Source: Plantibacter elymi (nom. nud.)
GTDB lineage: Bacteria; Actinomycetota; Actinomycetes; Actinomycetales; Microbacteriaceae
DNA length: 64,000 bases
Assembly (NCBI RefSeq): GCF_900177795.1
Contig: NZ_FXWJ01000005.1
Span: 457,730-521,729 of the forward strand
Direction: 5' to 3'
Positions within the stretch are counted from its first letter, which is position 1, and each line of letters begins with the position of its first letter. Position numbers and translations under genes: made by a program. This document shows positions 19,137-27,746 of this stretch, piece after piece. The notes below the pieces were generated by a model, which was not told the origin of the DNA, made no database searches, and saw nothing but the letters and a program-made list of their open reading frames with translations.

Positions 19137-19868
19137 ATGGCCCGCCAGCGACCACGCCTGCGCCGACGGTGGTTGGCCGCGTTCATCGCGGCGGCCATCG
19201 CCGTCACCGCGGTGATCACCGTGAGTGGTCTGCGTGCCGACGTCCAGCAGACGACGGTCGCGCGCGCCGACACGGCCGGCTCCGAGGTCGCCGTCGGACC
19301 ACTCGTCGCGTTCTACGGCGACTCGTACACGAAGGGCTCGGCGGCGTCGTCGCCGGCCGCCCGCTGGTCATCGCTCGTCGCGCAGGCCGAGGGTTGGACG
19401 GAGTACAACGCCGGCTACCCGGGTCTCGGGTTCGTCCGCAAGCGCGACAAGGTCGGCGACGTCACGGGCGATGTCATCGCGCAGCACCCCGAGGTCCTCA
19501 TCGTCGCGCTCGGCATCAACGACAACTTCGAGTGGACCGGCAACGAGCAGGCGATCCAGGAGGCGATCCTGCCGGAGTTCCAGCGGCTGCGCGACGGGCT
19601 GCCCGGCACCCGCATCATCGTGGTGGAGCCCTGGTGGTACACCGCTGAGCGGCCGGCGTCCGTCGATCAGATCATCGGATGGGTGCACGACGCCGCCGAC
19701 ACCATCGGGGCCGACTACATCTCCGGTGCGTCGCACTGGCTGGACGAGGACCCGGCGACCTGGATCTCAGCCGACGGCCTCCACCCGAGCGACGCCGGGT
19801 ACGCGCACCTCGCGCAGCGCATGCTCGAGGAGCTCGACGCCCTCACCCCTGCGCTCCCCGGACGCTGA
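19137..19868 (+). CDS. SGNH/GDSL hydrolase with N-terminal membrane anchor
   Basis: This 243-residue esterase-type protein has a basic start and one hydrophobic helix (about 11-31), so it is membrane-anchored or secreted. The SGNH blocks are complete: FYGDSYTKG with the serine nucleophile S63, GINDN, and DGLHPSDAGYAH supplying Asp and His. Such enzymes remove acyl groups from sugars or lipids; the substrate cannot be told. It starts 34 bp after asd with GGGGA upstream, so some read-through from asd is likely. Confidence 0.88.
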   Translation: MARQRPRLRRRWLAAFIAAAIAVTAVITVSGLRADVQQTTVARADTAGSEVAVGPLVAFYGDSYTKGSAASSPAARWSSLVAQAEGWTEYNAGYPGLGFVRKRDKVGDVTGDVIAQHPEVLIVALGINDNFEWTGNEQAIQEAILPEFQRLRDGLPGTRIIVVEPWWYTAERPASVDQIIGWVHDAADTIGADYISGASHWLDEDPATWISADGLHPSDAGYAHLAQRMLEELDALTPALPGR

Positions 19869-19971
19869 GCCGGCGGCCAGGCAGTCGGGACGAAGTGTCT
19901 CGACATCGAGCGATCTCACCGCACGCGATCAGCGACAGCACGCGGGTGGAGAGCTCGGGCCTCGCCGCGAC

Positions 19972-19977
19972 TAGACT
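19972..19977 (+). promoter_or_regulatory. -10 box of mqo, leaderless
   Basis: TAGACT ends six bases before the GTG start of mqo at 19984, and there is no ribosome binding site in between. Confidence 0.65.
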
Positions 19978-19983
19978 GCTCTG

Positions 19984-21450
19984 GTGACCGAAACCATCGA
20001 CGTAGCCCTCATTGGTGGTGGCATCATGAGCGCCACGCTCGCCGCCCTCATCCACCAGGTGCAGCCTGACTGGAAGGTCGAGGTGTACGAGCGCCTGAGC
20101 GACGTCGCACTCGAGAGCTCCAACCCCTGGAACAACGCCGGGACGGGCCACGCCGCGCTGTGCGAGCTCAACTACATGCCGCAGGACGCCCACGGCCAGG
20201 TCGACCCGGCGAAGGCCATCGGCATCAACGAGCAGTTCCAGCTCAGCCGTCAGTTCTGGTCGCACCTCGTCGAGGAGGGCCTGCTCGGCGCACCCGACAC
20301 CTTCATCAACCCGACCCCGCACATGACCTTCGTGCGCGGCGAGAAGGACGTGGAATACCTCCGGAAGCGCTACGAGGCACTCAAGGACCAGCCGCTCTTC
20401 GCCGGCATCGAGTTCTCGGAGGACCCGGCCGTCATCGCCGAGTGGGCTCCGCTCCTCATCAACCGTCGTGCCGTCGGGGAACGCATCGCGGCCACCCGGA
20501 TCACCGCGGGCACCGACGTCGACTTCGGTTCGCTGACGCACAAGCTCTTCGGTGCGGCACCGAACACGCACGTCCGCACCAACCACGAGGTCCGGTCGCT
20601 CAAGCGGCTGAAGGACGGCACGTGGCGCATCCGTGGCCGCCAGACCCTCGGTCGTTCACCGATGGAGATCAACGCCCGCTTCGTCTTCGTCGGCGCCGGC
20701 GGATGGGCGCTCAAGCTGTTGCAGAAGTCCGGCATCCCCGAGATCAAGGGCTACGGCGTCTTCCCCATCGGCGGGCAGTTCCTCCGCACCGACAACCCTG
20801 CAGTGGTCTCGAAGCACCAGGCCAAGGTCTACAGCCAGGCCTCGGTGGGCGCGCCGCCGATGTCGGTCCCACACCTCGACACCCGCGTCGTCGACGGTCA
20901 GGCGAGCCTCCTCTTCGGTCCGTACGCGACGTTCAGCCCGAAGTTCCTCAAGCGCGGATCGATGCTCGACCTCGTCACCCAGGTACGCCCGCACAACCTC
21001 CTCCCGATGCTGGCGGTCGCCAAGGACAACCCGAGCCTCATCACGTACCTCATCGGCCAGCTCCTGCAGTCCCGCAAGCAGAAGATGGACAGCCTCCGCG
21101 AATTCCTGCCGACGGCGAAGGACGAGGACTGGTACCTCATCGAGGCCGGGCAGCGCGCCCAGGTCATGAAGAAGGACAAGGCCAAGGGCGGCGTCCTGCA
21201 GTTCGGCACCGAGGTCATCACGGGCGCGGACGGCACGATCGCGGGACTGCTGGGCGCTTCCCCCGGCGCGTCGACGGCCGTACCCATCATGCTCGACGTC
21301 CTGCGCAAGTGCTTCCCCGACCGGATGACCGCGTGGGAGCCGAGGCTCCGCGAGATGATCCCGACCTACGGCTCGACGCTGAACGACGTGCCCGCGACGG
21401 CCGCGAAGGTCCTCGAGAGCACCGCCGAAGCCCTCGACATCTCGCTGTAG
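19984..21450 (+). CDS. mqo: Malate:quinone oxidoreductase
   Basis: This 488-residue membrane-associated FAD enzyme oxidises malate to oxaloacetate and passes electrons to menaquinone. The N-terminal FAD-binding motif is VALIGGGIMSATLA, then NPWNNAGTGHAALCELNY, and near the C-terminus GASPGASTAVPIMLDVL, all typical of Mqo. Length is normal. The GTG at 19984 is chosen because it begins the conserved domain and sits six bases after a TAGACT -10 box. It is transcribed alone; the next gene has its own promoter. Confidence 0.96.
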   Translation: MTETIDVALIGGGIMSATLAALIHQVQPDWKVEVYERLSDVALESSNPWNNAGTGHAALCELNYMPQDAHGQVDPAKAIGINEQFQLSRQFWSHLVEEGLLGAPDTFINPTPHMTFVRGEKDVEYLRKRYEALKDQPLFAGIEFSEDPAVIAEWAPLLINRRAVGERIAATRITAGTDVDFGSLTHKLFGAAPNTHVRTNHEVRSLKRLKDGTWRIRGRQTLGRSPMEINARFVFVGAGGWALKLLQKSGIPEIKGYGVFPIGGQFLRTDNPAVVSKHQAKVYSQASVGAPPMSVPHLDTRVVDGQASLLFGPYATFSPKFLKRGSMLDLVTQVRPHNLLPMLAVAKDNPSLITYLIGQLLQSRKQKMDSLREFLPTAKDEDWYLIEAGQRAQVMKKDKAKGGVLQFGTEVITGADGTIAGLLGASPGASTAVPIMLDVLRKCFPDRMTAWEPRLREMIPTYGSTLNDVPATAAKVLESTAEALDISL

Positions 21451-21510
21451 CCGCTGCACGGGCGCTCGCCCGGTCTGTCGTCGGATGCCACAGGTGTAGC
21501 TCGGGAACCC

Positions 21511-21516
21511 TAAGCT
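21511..21516 (+). promoter_or_regulatory. -10 box of tdk, leaderless
   Basis: TAAGCT ends six bases before the GTG start at 21523; no ribosome site is visible. Confidence 0.6.
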
Positions 21517-21522
21517 TGCCTG

Positions 21523-22170
21523 GTGGCGAAACTGTACTTCCGATACGGGGCGATGAACTCCGGCAAGAGCACCGCTTTGCTCCAGGCGGCGTTCAACTAC
21601 GAGGAGCGCGGCCACCGCGTCCTCCTCGCCAAGCCCTCCCTCGACACCAAGGGCGATGCCGCCATCGTCAGTCGCCTCGGCGTGACCCGCGACGCCGACT
21701 TCCTTCTCGGTCCTGACGACGACGCCGTCCGGGTGTTCGCGGAGCACCGTCGCCGCGTGGCGCAGGAGACCAGCCAGGACGTCAGCTGCCTGCTCGTCGA
21801 CGAAGCCCAGTTCCTCCACGGGGAGCAGGTGGACGACCTGCTGCGGATCGCGCTGCTCGAGGGCATCCCGGTCCTCGCCTACGGCATCCGGACCGACTTC
21901 CAGACCGTCGCGTTCCCCGGGAGCCGCCGCCTCCTCGAAGTGGCCCACAGCCTCGAGGAACTCAAGACGATCTGCCGGTGTGGTCGGAAGGCGATCTTCA
22001 ACGGTCGGCGGTTCGGCGACACCTTCGTGTTCGACGGCGACCAGGTCGCCATCGACGGCACCACCGTCACCTACGAATCGCTCTGCGGCGTCTGCTACCT
22101 GCAGGAGTCCGGCGGACGTCTCTCCAGCACCCCCACCGCTCGTCCCACCAACGAAGGATCACACGCATGA
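21523..22170 (+). CDS. tdk: Thymidine kinase
   Basis: This 215-residue type II thymidine kinase salvages thymidine to dTMP. The P-loop is GAMNSGKS (9-16), followed by the DEAQF motif and a lasso domain with zinc cysteines (ICRCG and LCGVC). The GTG start follows a -10 box by six bases. The last codon overlaps the next gene (ATGA), coupling its translation to the nucleotide-sugar dehydrogenase although the two have no obvious shared pathway. Confidence 0.94.
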   Translation: MAKLYFRYGAMNSGKSTALLQAAFNYEERGHRVLLAKPSLDTKGDAAIVSRLGVTRDADFLLGPDDDAVRVFAEHRRRVAQETSQDVSCLLVDEAQFLHGEQVDDLLRIALLEGIPVLAYGIRTDFQTVAFPGSRRLLEVAHSLEELKTICRCGRKAIFNGRRFGDTFVFDGDQVAIDGTTVTYESLCGVCYLQESGGRLSSTPTARPTNEGSHA

Positions 22171-23477
22171 AGCTCTCCGTCATCGGCTGCGGCTACCTCG
22201 GGGCAGTGCACGCCGCCGCCATGGCATCGATCGGGCACGAGGTCGTCGGTATCGACGTCGACCCGGCCAAGATCGAGGCGCTCGCCGCCGGGCGCTCACC
22301 GATCTTCGAGCCCGGCCTACCGGGGCTGCTGCTGGCAGGCGTCGAGTCGGGCCGCCTGCGGTTCAGCACGGACATGGCCGATGCGGCCGGGGCCACCATG
22401 CACTTCGTCGCGGTCGGCACGCCGCAGAAGGCCGGCTCCAACGCGGCCGACCTGCGCTACGTTGACGCGGCGGTGACGGCACTCCTGCCGCATCTGTCGG
22501 CAGGCGACGTCGTCGTCGGCAAGTCGACCGTCCCCGTCGGCACCGCTGCGCGGCTCGCTGAACTCGTCGCCCCGACCGGCGCCGTACTCGCATGGAACCC
22601 CGAGTTCCTGCGGGAAGGCTTCGCCGTACAGGACACCATCGCGCCCGACCGACTCGTGTACGGGCTGCCGCCGGCTCCCGAGGACGCCGCCGTCGCGCGA
22701 GCCGCCTTCGACGAGGTCTACGCCCAGGCACTCTCGACCGGCACACCGCTCGTTGCCACCGGGTACTCGACCGCGGAGCTCGTGAAGGTCGCCGCGAACG
22801 CGTTCCTCGCCACGAAGATCTCCTTCATCAACGCGATGGCGGAGATCGCCGAGGTCACCGACGCCGACGTCACGGAGCTCGCCGACGCGATCGGCTACGA
22901 CGCCCGGATCGGTCGCCGCTTCCTCAACGCCGGTGTCGGGTTCGGCGGCGGCTGCCTGCCGAAGGACATCCGCGCCTTCACCGCTCGCGCCGAGGAGCTC
23001 GGTCGTGGGGAGTCGGTCGCCTTCCTCAAGGAGGTCGACGCGATCAACCTGCGTCGCCGCCAGCGCGTCATCGACCTCGTCGTCGAGGAGCTCGGCGGGA
23101 GCGCCTACCAGAAGCGGGTCGCGGTGCTCGGGCTCGCCTTCAAGCCCGACAGCGACGACGTCCGCGACTCGCCGGCCCTCGACGTCGCCGTCGGCCTCAA
23201 CGGCCTCGGCGCAGTGGTGCTCGCCTTCGATCCGGAAGCCGTCCCCAACGCGCGTCGGCTCCACCCGCAGCTGACGTTCGCGGACTCGGCCGAGCAGGCC
23301 GTGACGGACGCGGACATCGTCGTCGTCGTGACCGAGTGGAAGGCGTTCCGCGCCTTGGACCCGTCGGCCGTCGCCGAGTTGACCGCGGGCAAGACGATCG
23401 TGGACGGACGCAACTGCCTCGACGTGGACGCCTGGCGGGGCGCCGGGTGGCGTTACATCGGTCTCGGTCGTCCGTGA
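22167..23477 (+). CDS. UDP-glucose / GDP-mannose dehydrogenase family protein
   Basis: This 436-residue NAD-dependent enzyme oxidises a nucleotide sugar twice to the uronic acid, most often UDP-glucose to UDP-glucuronate. It has the GCGYLGAVHAA Rossmann motif (7-17), the KSTVPVGT and NPEFLREG blocks, and the catalytic cysteine C263 in GGGCLPKDI. The C-terminal domain has GLAFKPDSDDVRDSPA. UDP-glucuronate feeds exopolysaccharide, and a DUF4012 protein of the kind found in polysaccharide loci lies just downstream. The 3' end overlaps the convergent VanZ gene by 25 bp. Confidence 0.93.
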   Translation: MKLSVIGCGYLGAVHAAAMASIGHEVVGIDVDPAKIEALAAGRSPIFEPGLPGLLLAGVESGRLRFSTDMADAAGATMHFVAVGTPQKAGSNAADLRYVDAAVTALLPHLSAGDVVVGKSTVPVGTAARLAELVAPTGAVLAWNPEFLREGFAVQDTIAPDRLVYGLPPAPEDAAVARAAFDEVYAQALSTGTPLVATGYSTAELVKVAANAFLATKISFINAMAEIAEVTDADVTELADAIGYDARIGRRFLNAGVGFGGGCLPKDIRAFTARAEELGRGESVAFLKEVDAINLRRRQRVIDLVVEELGGSAYQKRVAVLGLAFKPDSDDVRDSPALDVAVGLNGLGAVVLAFDPEAVPNARRLHPQLTFADSAEQAVTDADIVVVVTEWKAFRALDPSAVAELTAGKTIVDGRNCLDVDAWRGAGWRYIGLGRP

Positions 23478-23890
23478 CCGGCGACGAGTAGCCGGACGAC
23501 GAGCACGATCGTCGCGCCGAGCAGTCCTCCGGCCGCATTGGCGTAGACGTCGGCGATCGTCGCGACGCGCTCGGGGAGCAGGGTCTGTCCGAGTTCGATC
23601 ACGACCGAGAACAGGGTCGTCGTCAGCGGCGCGATCCACCAGAGCCGCAGCGGCAGCTCCAGGGCGAGCAGGGCACCGAGCGGGATGAACAGCACGACGT
23701 TCGCGGCGGATTCGACGAAGCGGTAGTCGAACCATGCCGGGGCACCGGCGGCCTGCAACCGGTCGAGGATCGCGAGCAGCGTCGTCCGGCCGTCGGCGTC
23801 GACTGGCGTCGGCCAGAATGCGATGCCGAGCATGACGCACAGGCAGAGCAGCAGCAGGATCCCGATCACGATGCGCGGCGTGCGGGTCAT
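23453..23890 (-). CDS. VanZ-like membrane protein
   Basis: This 145-residue protein has four predicted membrane helices and the VanZ signature: ANVVLFIPLGALL, SVVIELGQTLLPERVATIADVYANAAGGLLGA. VanZ proteins alter low-level teicoplanin resistance in some bacteria, but most homologues have no known role. I use the ATG at 23890 (MTRTPRIVIG); the open frame continues upstream to 24010 without a better start. Its 3' end overlaps the plus-strand dehydrogenase gene. Confidence 0.87.
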   Translation of the reverse strand: MTRTPRIVIGILLLLCLCVMLGIAFWPTPVDADGRTTLLAILDRLQAAGAPAWFDYRFVESAANVVLFIPLGALLALELPLRLWWIAPLTTTLFSVVIELGQTLLPERVATIADVYANAAGGLLGATIVLVVRLLVAGHGRPRPM

Positions 23891-24038
23891 CTGCGGTGCG
23901 GCTCCGGATCGGTCGACAAGGGTGCTGACAGCACCCCGTAATCGTAGGCCATGAGCGGCCGTGAACCCGGTTGTCGCGTGCGCCGTCCACCCCTGAAAGG
24001 GGGCGTGCACCGACCCTCGGAAGCCGTCACCCGGCGGT

Positions 24039-24044
24039 TAGGCT
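24039..24044 (+). promoter_or_regulatory. -10 box of DUF4012 gene
   Basis: TAGGCT lies 25 bases before the TTG start at 24070 and predicts a short leader that contains the ribosome site AAGGAG. Confidence 0.5.
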
Positions 24045-24069
24045 GTGCCTACCCGAACAAGGAGCACTC

Positions 24070-25869
24070 TTGGCTGACCCACGCCCGGCGACGGCCGGCA
24101 TCCGCCTGCCCGGCCGTCGGCGTTCGCGTCTGTGGTGGATCGCACTCGCCGTCCTCCTCGTCGTCCTCGCGCTCGGAGCATGGCTCGGCATCCGGGCGTC
24201 TCTGGCGAAGAACGCGCTCGAAGCCGCCCAGTCGGAGGCGAAGTCGCTCCAGTCGGCCGTGCTCGCGGGCGACGCGAGCGGCACCGAGGCCACGCAGCGA
24301 GCACTCACCAAGCACACCGGCGAGGCGGTGTCCCTGACGAGCGATCCCATCTGGCGGGCGGCCGAGGCGGTCCCCTTCCTCGGCGTGAACTTCTCCGCGG
24401 TGCGACAGGCTGCCGCCGCGACCGCCGACGTGGCGGTCGATGTCGTGCCGAAGGTCGTCGAGATCGCCGATCAGGTCAACCTGTCGTCCCTGCTCCCCGG
24501 GGACGGCTCGATCGCGACGGAGCCGCTCCGCGCCGTCGCGCCGACCGTGGCCGAGGCGGCAGCATCGGCCGACGCCATCGCCGGGCGCGTGGACACGATC
24601 GGCACGGACGGCGCGCTGCCGGTGGTCGCCGACGCCGTCGAGAAGCTCACCCGGACGATCACCGGTGCCTCCACGATGCTCGACACCGCGGCGCGGGCCA
24701 CGGCGCTCCTGCCGGACATGGCGGGTGGAGCCGGCCCCCGGAACATCATGGTGATGATCCAGAACAACGCGGAGCTGCGCTCGAGCGGTGGCATCGCCGG
24801 GGCGGTGGCCCTCATCCACGCGGAGAACGGCGTCATCTCCTTCGTCGGCACCCGGGGGAGCGACGACTTCTCCGGGTTCCCCGCCCCCGTGCTGCCACTC
24901 ACCCCGTTCGAGCAGAACGTCTACACCGACAACCTCGGTCGGTACATCCAGGACACCAACCTCACGGTCGACTTCAGCCGCACCGGGGAGCTCGCCGCAG
25001 CCATGGGGACCCAGGTGTTCGGCGTGCCCATCGACACCGTGGTCGCCGTCGACCCCTACGTCCTCGCACACCTGCTGGAGGCGACCGGACCCGTCGCCCT
25101 TCCGGACGGCACCGAGCTCACCGCCGACAACGCCGCGAAGACGCTGCTGAGCGACGTCTACGCCCGGTTCCCCGACCGGCTCGTCCAGGACGCGTTCTTC
25201 GCCGCGGTCTCGGGTGCGGTGTTCGAGGGCATGATCTCCCGCTCGCCCGACCCCGGGGCGCTCGTCCAGGCCCTGTCCGAGTCCGGCGCGGAGAACCGTC
25301 TCCACGTGTGGAGTGCGGTCCCCGCCGAACAGGCGTTGATCGCCCAGACGAGCCTCGCCGGGATCCCACCGGCGACCGATGACGCGGCCGTGTACACCGG
25401 GGTCTACCTCGAGGACCTGACCCGCGCGAAGATGGACTACTACCTGGAGACGAAGGTCGACATCCGCGACGCCCGGTGCACGAAGCAGGGCGCCGAGTAC
25501 GTCGTCGCCGTGACCCTGACGTCCACCGCGCCGGCGGATGCCGCGACTTCGCTGCCGGACTACGTGACCGCGGGCGGGCGCTTCGGCACCCCCGCGGGAG
25601 ACATCGCGACGCGCGTCGTGATCCACGGTCCGCTCGGCGCAACCCTGCTCGGTGCGAGCGACGGCGAGGACCTGCCGGTCAAGGCCGTGGCCGACCCGAA
25701 CGGGCGTCTCTACGCCCAGACCGACGTGACCCTCACTCCGGGGGCGACAACGGAACTCGTCTTCACGGTGCTCGCTCCGAAGGCCTCCGACGTACCCCCA
25801 AACCTGGTCACAACCCCCGGAATCACGGGCAAAACGACCATTTCGGCCTTCCCTCGGTGCGGCTCCTGA
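24070..25869 (+). CDS. DUF4012 membrane-anchored exported protein
   Basis: This 599-residue protein starts with TTG at 24070, supported by AAGGAG five bases upstream. One membrane helix (about 24-45, LWWIALAVLLVVLALGAWLG) anchors a large outside domain. The DUF4012 signature MVMIQNNAELRSSGGIAGA lies at about residues 218-236. The molecular function is unknown; homologues often sit with surface polysaccharide genes, and a nucleotide-sugar dehydrogenase is encoded just upstream, so a role in polysaccharide assembly is plausible. The last 80 bp of the gene also carry a conserved element shared with the promoter of the downstream surface-protein genes. Confidence 0.9.
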   Translation: MADPRPATAGIRLPGRRRSRLWWIALAVLLVVLALGAWLGIRASLAKNALEAAQSEAKSLQSAVLAGDASGTEATQRALTKHTGEAVSLTSDPIWRAAEAVPFLGVNFSAVRQAAAATADVAVDVVPKVVEIADQVNLSSLLPGDGSIATEPLRAVAPTVAEAAASADAIAGRVDTIGTDGALPVVADAVEKLTRTITGASTMLDTAARATALLPDMAGGAGPRNIMVMIQNNAELRSSGGIAGAVALIHAENGVISFVGTRGSDDFSGFPAPVLPLTPFEQNVYTDNLGRYIQDTNLTVDFSRTGELAAAMGTQVFGVPIDTVVAVDPYVLAHLLEATGPVALPDGTELTADNAAKTLLSDVYARFPDRLVQDAFFAAVSGAVFEGMISRSPDPGALVQALSESGAENRLHVWSAVPAEQALIAQTSLAGIPPATDDAAVYTGVYLEDLTRAKMDYYLETKVDIRDARCTKQGAEYVVAVTLTSTAPADAATSLPDYVTAGGRFGTPAGDIATRVVIHGPLGATLLGASDGEDLPVKAVADPNGRLYAQTDVTLTPGATTELVFTVLAPKASDVPPNLVTTPGITGKTTISAFPRCGS

Positions 25870-25877
25870 CATAGCAT
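25791..25877 (+). promoter_or_regulatory. Duplicated control module, copy 1
   Basis: CGTACCCCCAAA, TGGTCACA and CGGAAT (starting at 25791, inside the DUF4012 gene) are followed by the -10 box TAGCAT at 25872-25877. The same blocks precede the paralogous gene at 26849. The shared block is a candidate activator or repressor site. Confidence 0.65.
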
Positions 25878-25992
25878 GACAACACCTCAGGAAGCCACGC
25901 ACCCGAATTCGTGACCCTGGGGAACCTCGCGCGGACGCCCACCCGAAATCGGCGGACGCAGGGGGTATTCGACGTTCCTTGGGGATATCAAC

Positions 25993-26538
25993 ATGAAGCG
26001 CACCCTTGCCCTAGCATCGCTCTGCCTCCTGGCAGTCTTCGCGGCCCCGACCGCCGCGAGTGCAGCGACCGACTCGTCCACCTACGGCCCTGCCGGCTGT
26101 GCGACCCTCACACCGGTGTCGGTGACCCAGGGGGAGTCGACCGTCTTCCGCTGCGACGGCACCTTCGATCCCGGCACTCCGGTGACGGTCACGGTCGCCG
26201 GGCCCGGCTGCAGCATTCCCGCTGCGAAGCCGAACACCGCCGGCGCGACCGAACAGGCCGCCGAACAGAGCGCCGTCCCGACGTCCGGCACGTTCAGCAC
26301 CGACGCCGCCCGCGCGTTCGCGGTGACGATCGAGACCAGCAAGACCGCCTCCGGCACCTGCATGGTCACGGCGACCCAGGGCGCGACCACGGAGAGCGCC
26401 TCCTTCCAGGTCTCGGAGCGCGAGTTCGCCTCGACCGGCTTCGACGGTGGAGCGCTGCCGTGGATCGGCGGAGGCCTCCTCGTCGTCGGTGCCGGCGTCG
26501 TCGGCGCGATGGCGATCCGTCGCCGCAAGACGGCCTGA
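25993..26538 (+). CDS. Wall- or membrane-anchored surface protein, paralogue A
   Basis: This 181-residue secreted protein has a signal peptide (MKRTLALASLCLLAVFAAP, cleaved near ASAA) and a compact beta-rich domain of about 110 residues with paired cysteines (YGPAGCATLTP, FRCDGTF, GTCMVTATQGA). The C-terminus is FASTGFDGG, a membrane helix and RRRK, which resembles a sortase-type sorting signal without the canonical LPxTG. It is a paralogue of the next gene and shares its upstream control module. Function is unknown; the domain looks like an Ig-type adhesive module. Confidence 0.85.
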   Translation: MKRTLALASLCLLAVFAAPTAASAATDSSTYGPAGCATLTPVSVTQGESTVFRCDGTFDPGTPVTVTVAGPGCSIPAAKPNTAGATEQAAEQSAVPTSGTFSTDAARAFAVTIETSKTASGTCMVTATQGATTESASFQVSEREFASTGFDGGALPWIGGGLLVVGAGVVGAMAIRRRKTA

Positions 26539-26667
26539 TCCGTCGGTCGGGATGCGTGGTCCGGGCGGTCATCCGCTCGGACCACCGATCCCGACGGGAG
26601 GGCACCTCACCCTCCTGGACGGCGGCGTGGCACGGTTCTCGCCCGGCTTGGCGTCAGACGGACAGGT

Positions 26668-26743
26668 CGTACCCCCAAAGGTGGTCACATCCGCGGAATT
26701 CCGCGGTTTTTCAGCCCTCGTGAGATGACGGCTGCCCTAGCAT
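26668..26743 (+). promoter_or_regulatory. Duplicated control module, copy 2
   Basis: CGTACCCCCAAA (26668), TGGTCACA and CGGAATT precede the -10 box TAGCAT at 26738-26743. The module-to-box distance is 70 bp here and 81 bp in copy 1, a difference of 11 bp, about one helical turn. The remaining part of the 310-bp gap 26539-26848 shows no gene. Confidence 0.65.
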
Positions 26744-26848
26744 GATGACGGCCATGGAGGCCACGAGTGATCAGTGCTCGGCTCCAGGCCGTGTCCGCAT
26801 GTCGCATCACGCAGCGCATGCGCCATCCGCACACCTAGGGGCCCGCAC

Positions 26849-27388
26849 ATGAAACGAACTCTCTCCGCCGCCGCACTCGTCCTCCTCGCCGTCGTCGCGC
26901 TGCCCACCGCAGCCAACGCGCTCGAGGGCGACAGCTACGGTCCTGGCAGCTGCAACTCGATCACACCGGCGAGCGTCGCGCGCGGCGCGGCCGTCTCATA
27001 CTCGTGCTCGGACTTCTGGGCGGCGAACCAGACGGTGTCGATCACCATCGACTCCTCCGCGGCCGGCGCCTCCGCTCGCACGCTGTCGACCGTCGCCGAC
27101 GCCGCCGGCGACATCCAGGTCTCCATCGACACCGCTGCGGACCCTGCCGGCACCTACACGCTGACCGCGACCCAGGGTGCCGTGACCGACTCGTCGGACT
27201 TCACCGTGCTGGACCCCGCAGATGCTGCTGCGGCCGCCGCATCAGCATCCGACCCGTCTGCCGGAGGCAACGCCCTCGCCGACACCGGGTTCGCCGGAAC
27301 CGCCCTCCCGTGGGTCGCCGGCGGGCTCCTCGCCGTCGGTGCCGCCGCGCTCGGTACCGTGGTCGTTCGTCGCCGCCAGCAGGCGTGA
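26849..27388 (+). CDS. Wall- or membrane-anchored surface protein, paralogue B
   Basis: This 179-residue protein has the same layout as its upstream neighbour: signal peptide (MKRTLSAAALVLLAVVALP), the YGPGSCNSITPASV block, YSCSDFW, a TYTLTATQGAVTDSS strand, a short Ala/Ser linker, then LADTGFAG, a membrane helix and RRRQ. The sorting-like motif LADTG is closer to the LAxTG type used in actinobacteria. The one cysteine pair around TCMV in paralogue A is absent here. The start at 26849 is fixed by the MKRTL match between the two proteins; no strong ribosome site is seen. Confidence 0.85.
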   Translation: MKRTLSAAALVLLAVVALPTAANALEGDSYGPGSCNSITPASVARGAAVSYSCSDFWAANQTVSITIDSSAAGASARTLSTVADAAGDIQVSIDTAADPAGTYTLTATQGAVTDSSDFTVLDPADAAAAAASASDPSAGGNALADTGFAGTALPWVAGGLLAVGAAALGTVVVRRRQQA

Positions 27389-27511
27389 GAGCACGGGTCG
27401 GCCGGGCGGCGATGGCGGCGTCCGGCTGATCCGGTCCGGGATCCACCGATTCCAGGAAGTGGCGAACAGCCGCTGAAAAATCGGCTATCCTAGACAAGGC
27501 CTTCGGGCCAT

Positions 27512-27585
<74 letters not shown>

Positions 27586-27590
27586 CAGCA

Positions 27591-27626
27591 AAGCCCGGTC
27601 AGACGAGAAATCGTCTGGCCGGGCTT
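27591..27626 (+). terminator. Terminator of tRNA-Pro
   Basis: AAGCCCGGTCAGACGA and TCGTCTGGCCGGGCTT form a near-perfect stem around the loop GAAA, followed by the T-rich CTCTGTTT. Confidence 0.9.
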
Positions 27627-27659
27627 CTCTGTTTCCTCGGCTGGTGGTCCGCCGGGCTG

Positions 27660-27725
27660 GCGGGTTGCACATCCCGCTACCCCGACAGTACAAGCCCGGC
27701 AGATACGCAAGTATCCGCCGGGCTT
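27660..27725 (+). repeat. Copy of the tRNA-Pro 3' end plus a second terminator
   Basis: ATCCCGCTACCCCGACAG at 27671-27688 is identical to the tRNA-Pro 3' end at 27571-27588, exactly 100 bp away; the T-loop before it has diverged (GGGTTGCAC). A second hairpin, AAGCCCGGC(A)GATAC / GTATC(C)GCCGGGCTT at 27692-27725, then the same CTCTGTTT tail, follows. The 5' half of the tRNA is absent, so this is not a second gene. Confidence 0.85.
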
Positions 27726-27746
27726 CTCTGTTTCTCCGGGGGTCCC

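Noticed and set aside
27660..27690. Second tRNA-Pro gene
   Set aside because: Only the 3' quarter of the tRNA is present; D-arm, anticodon arm and 5' acceptor strand are missing.
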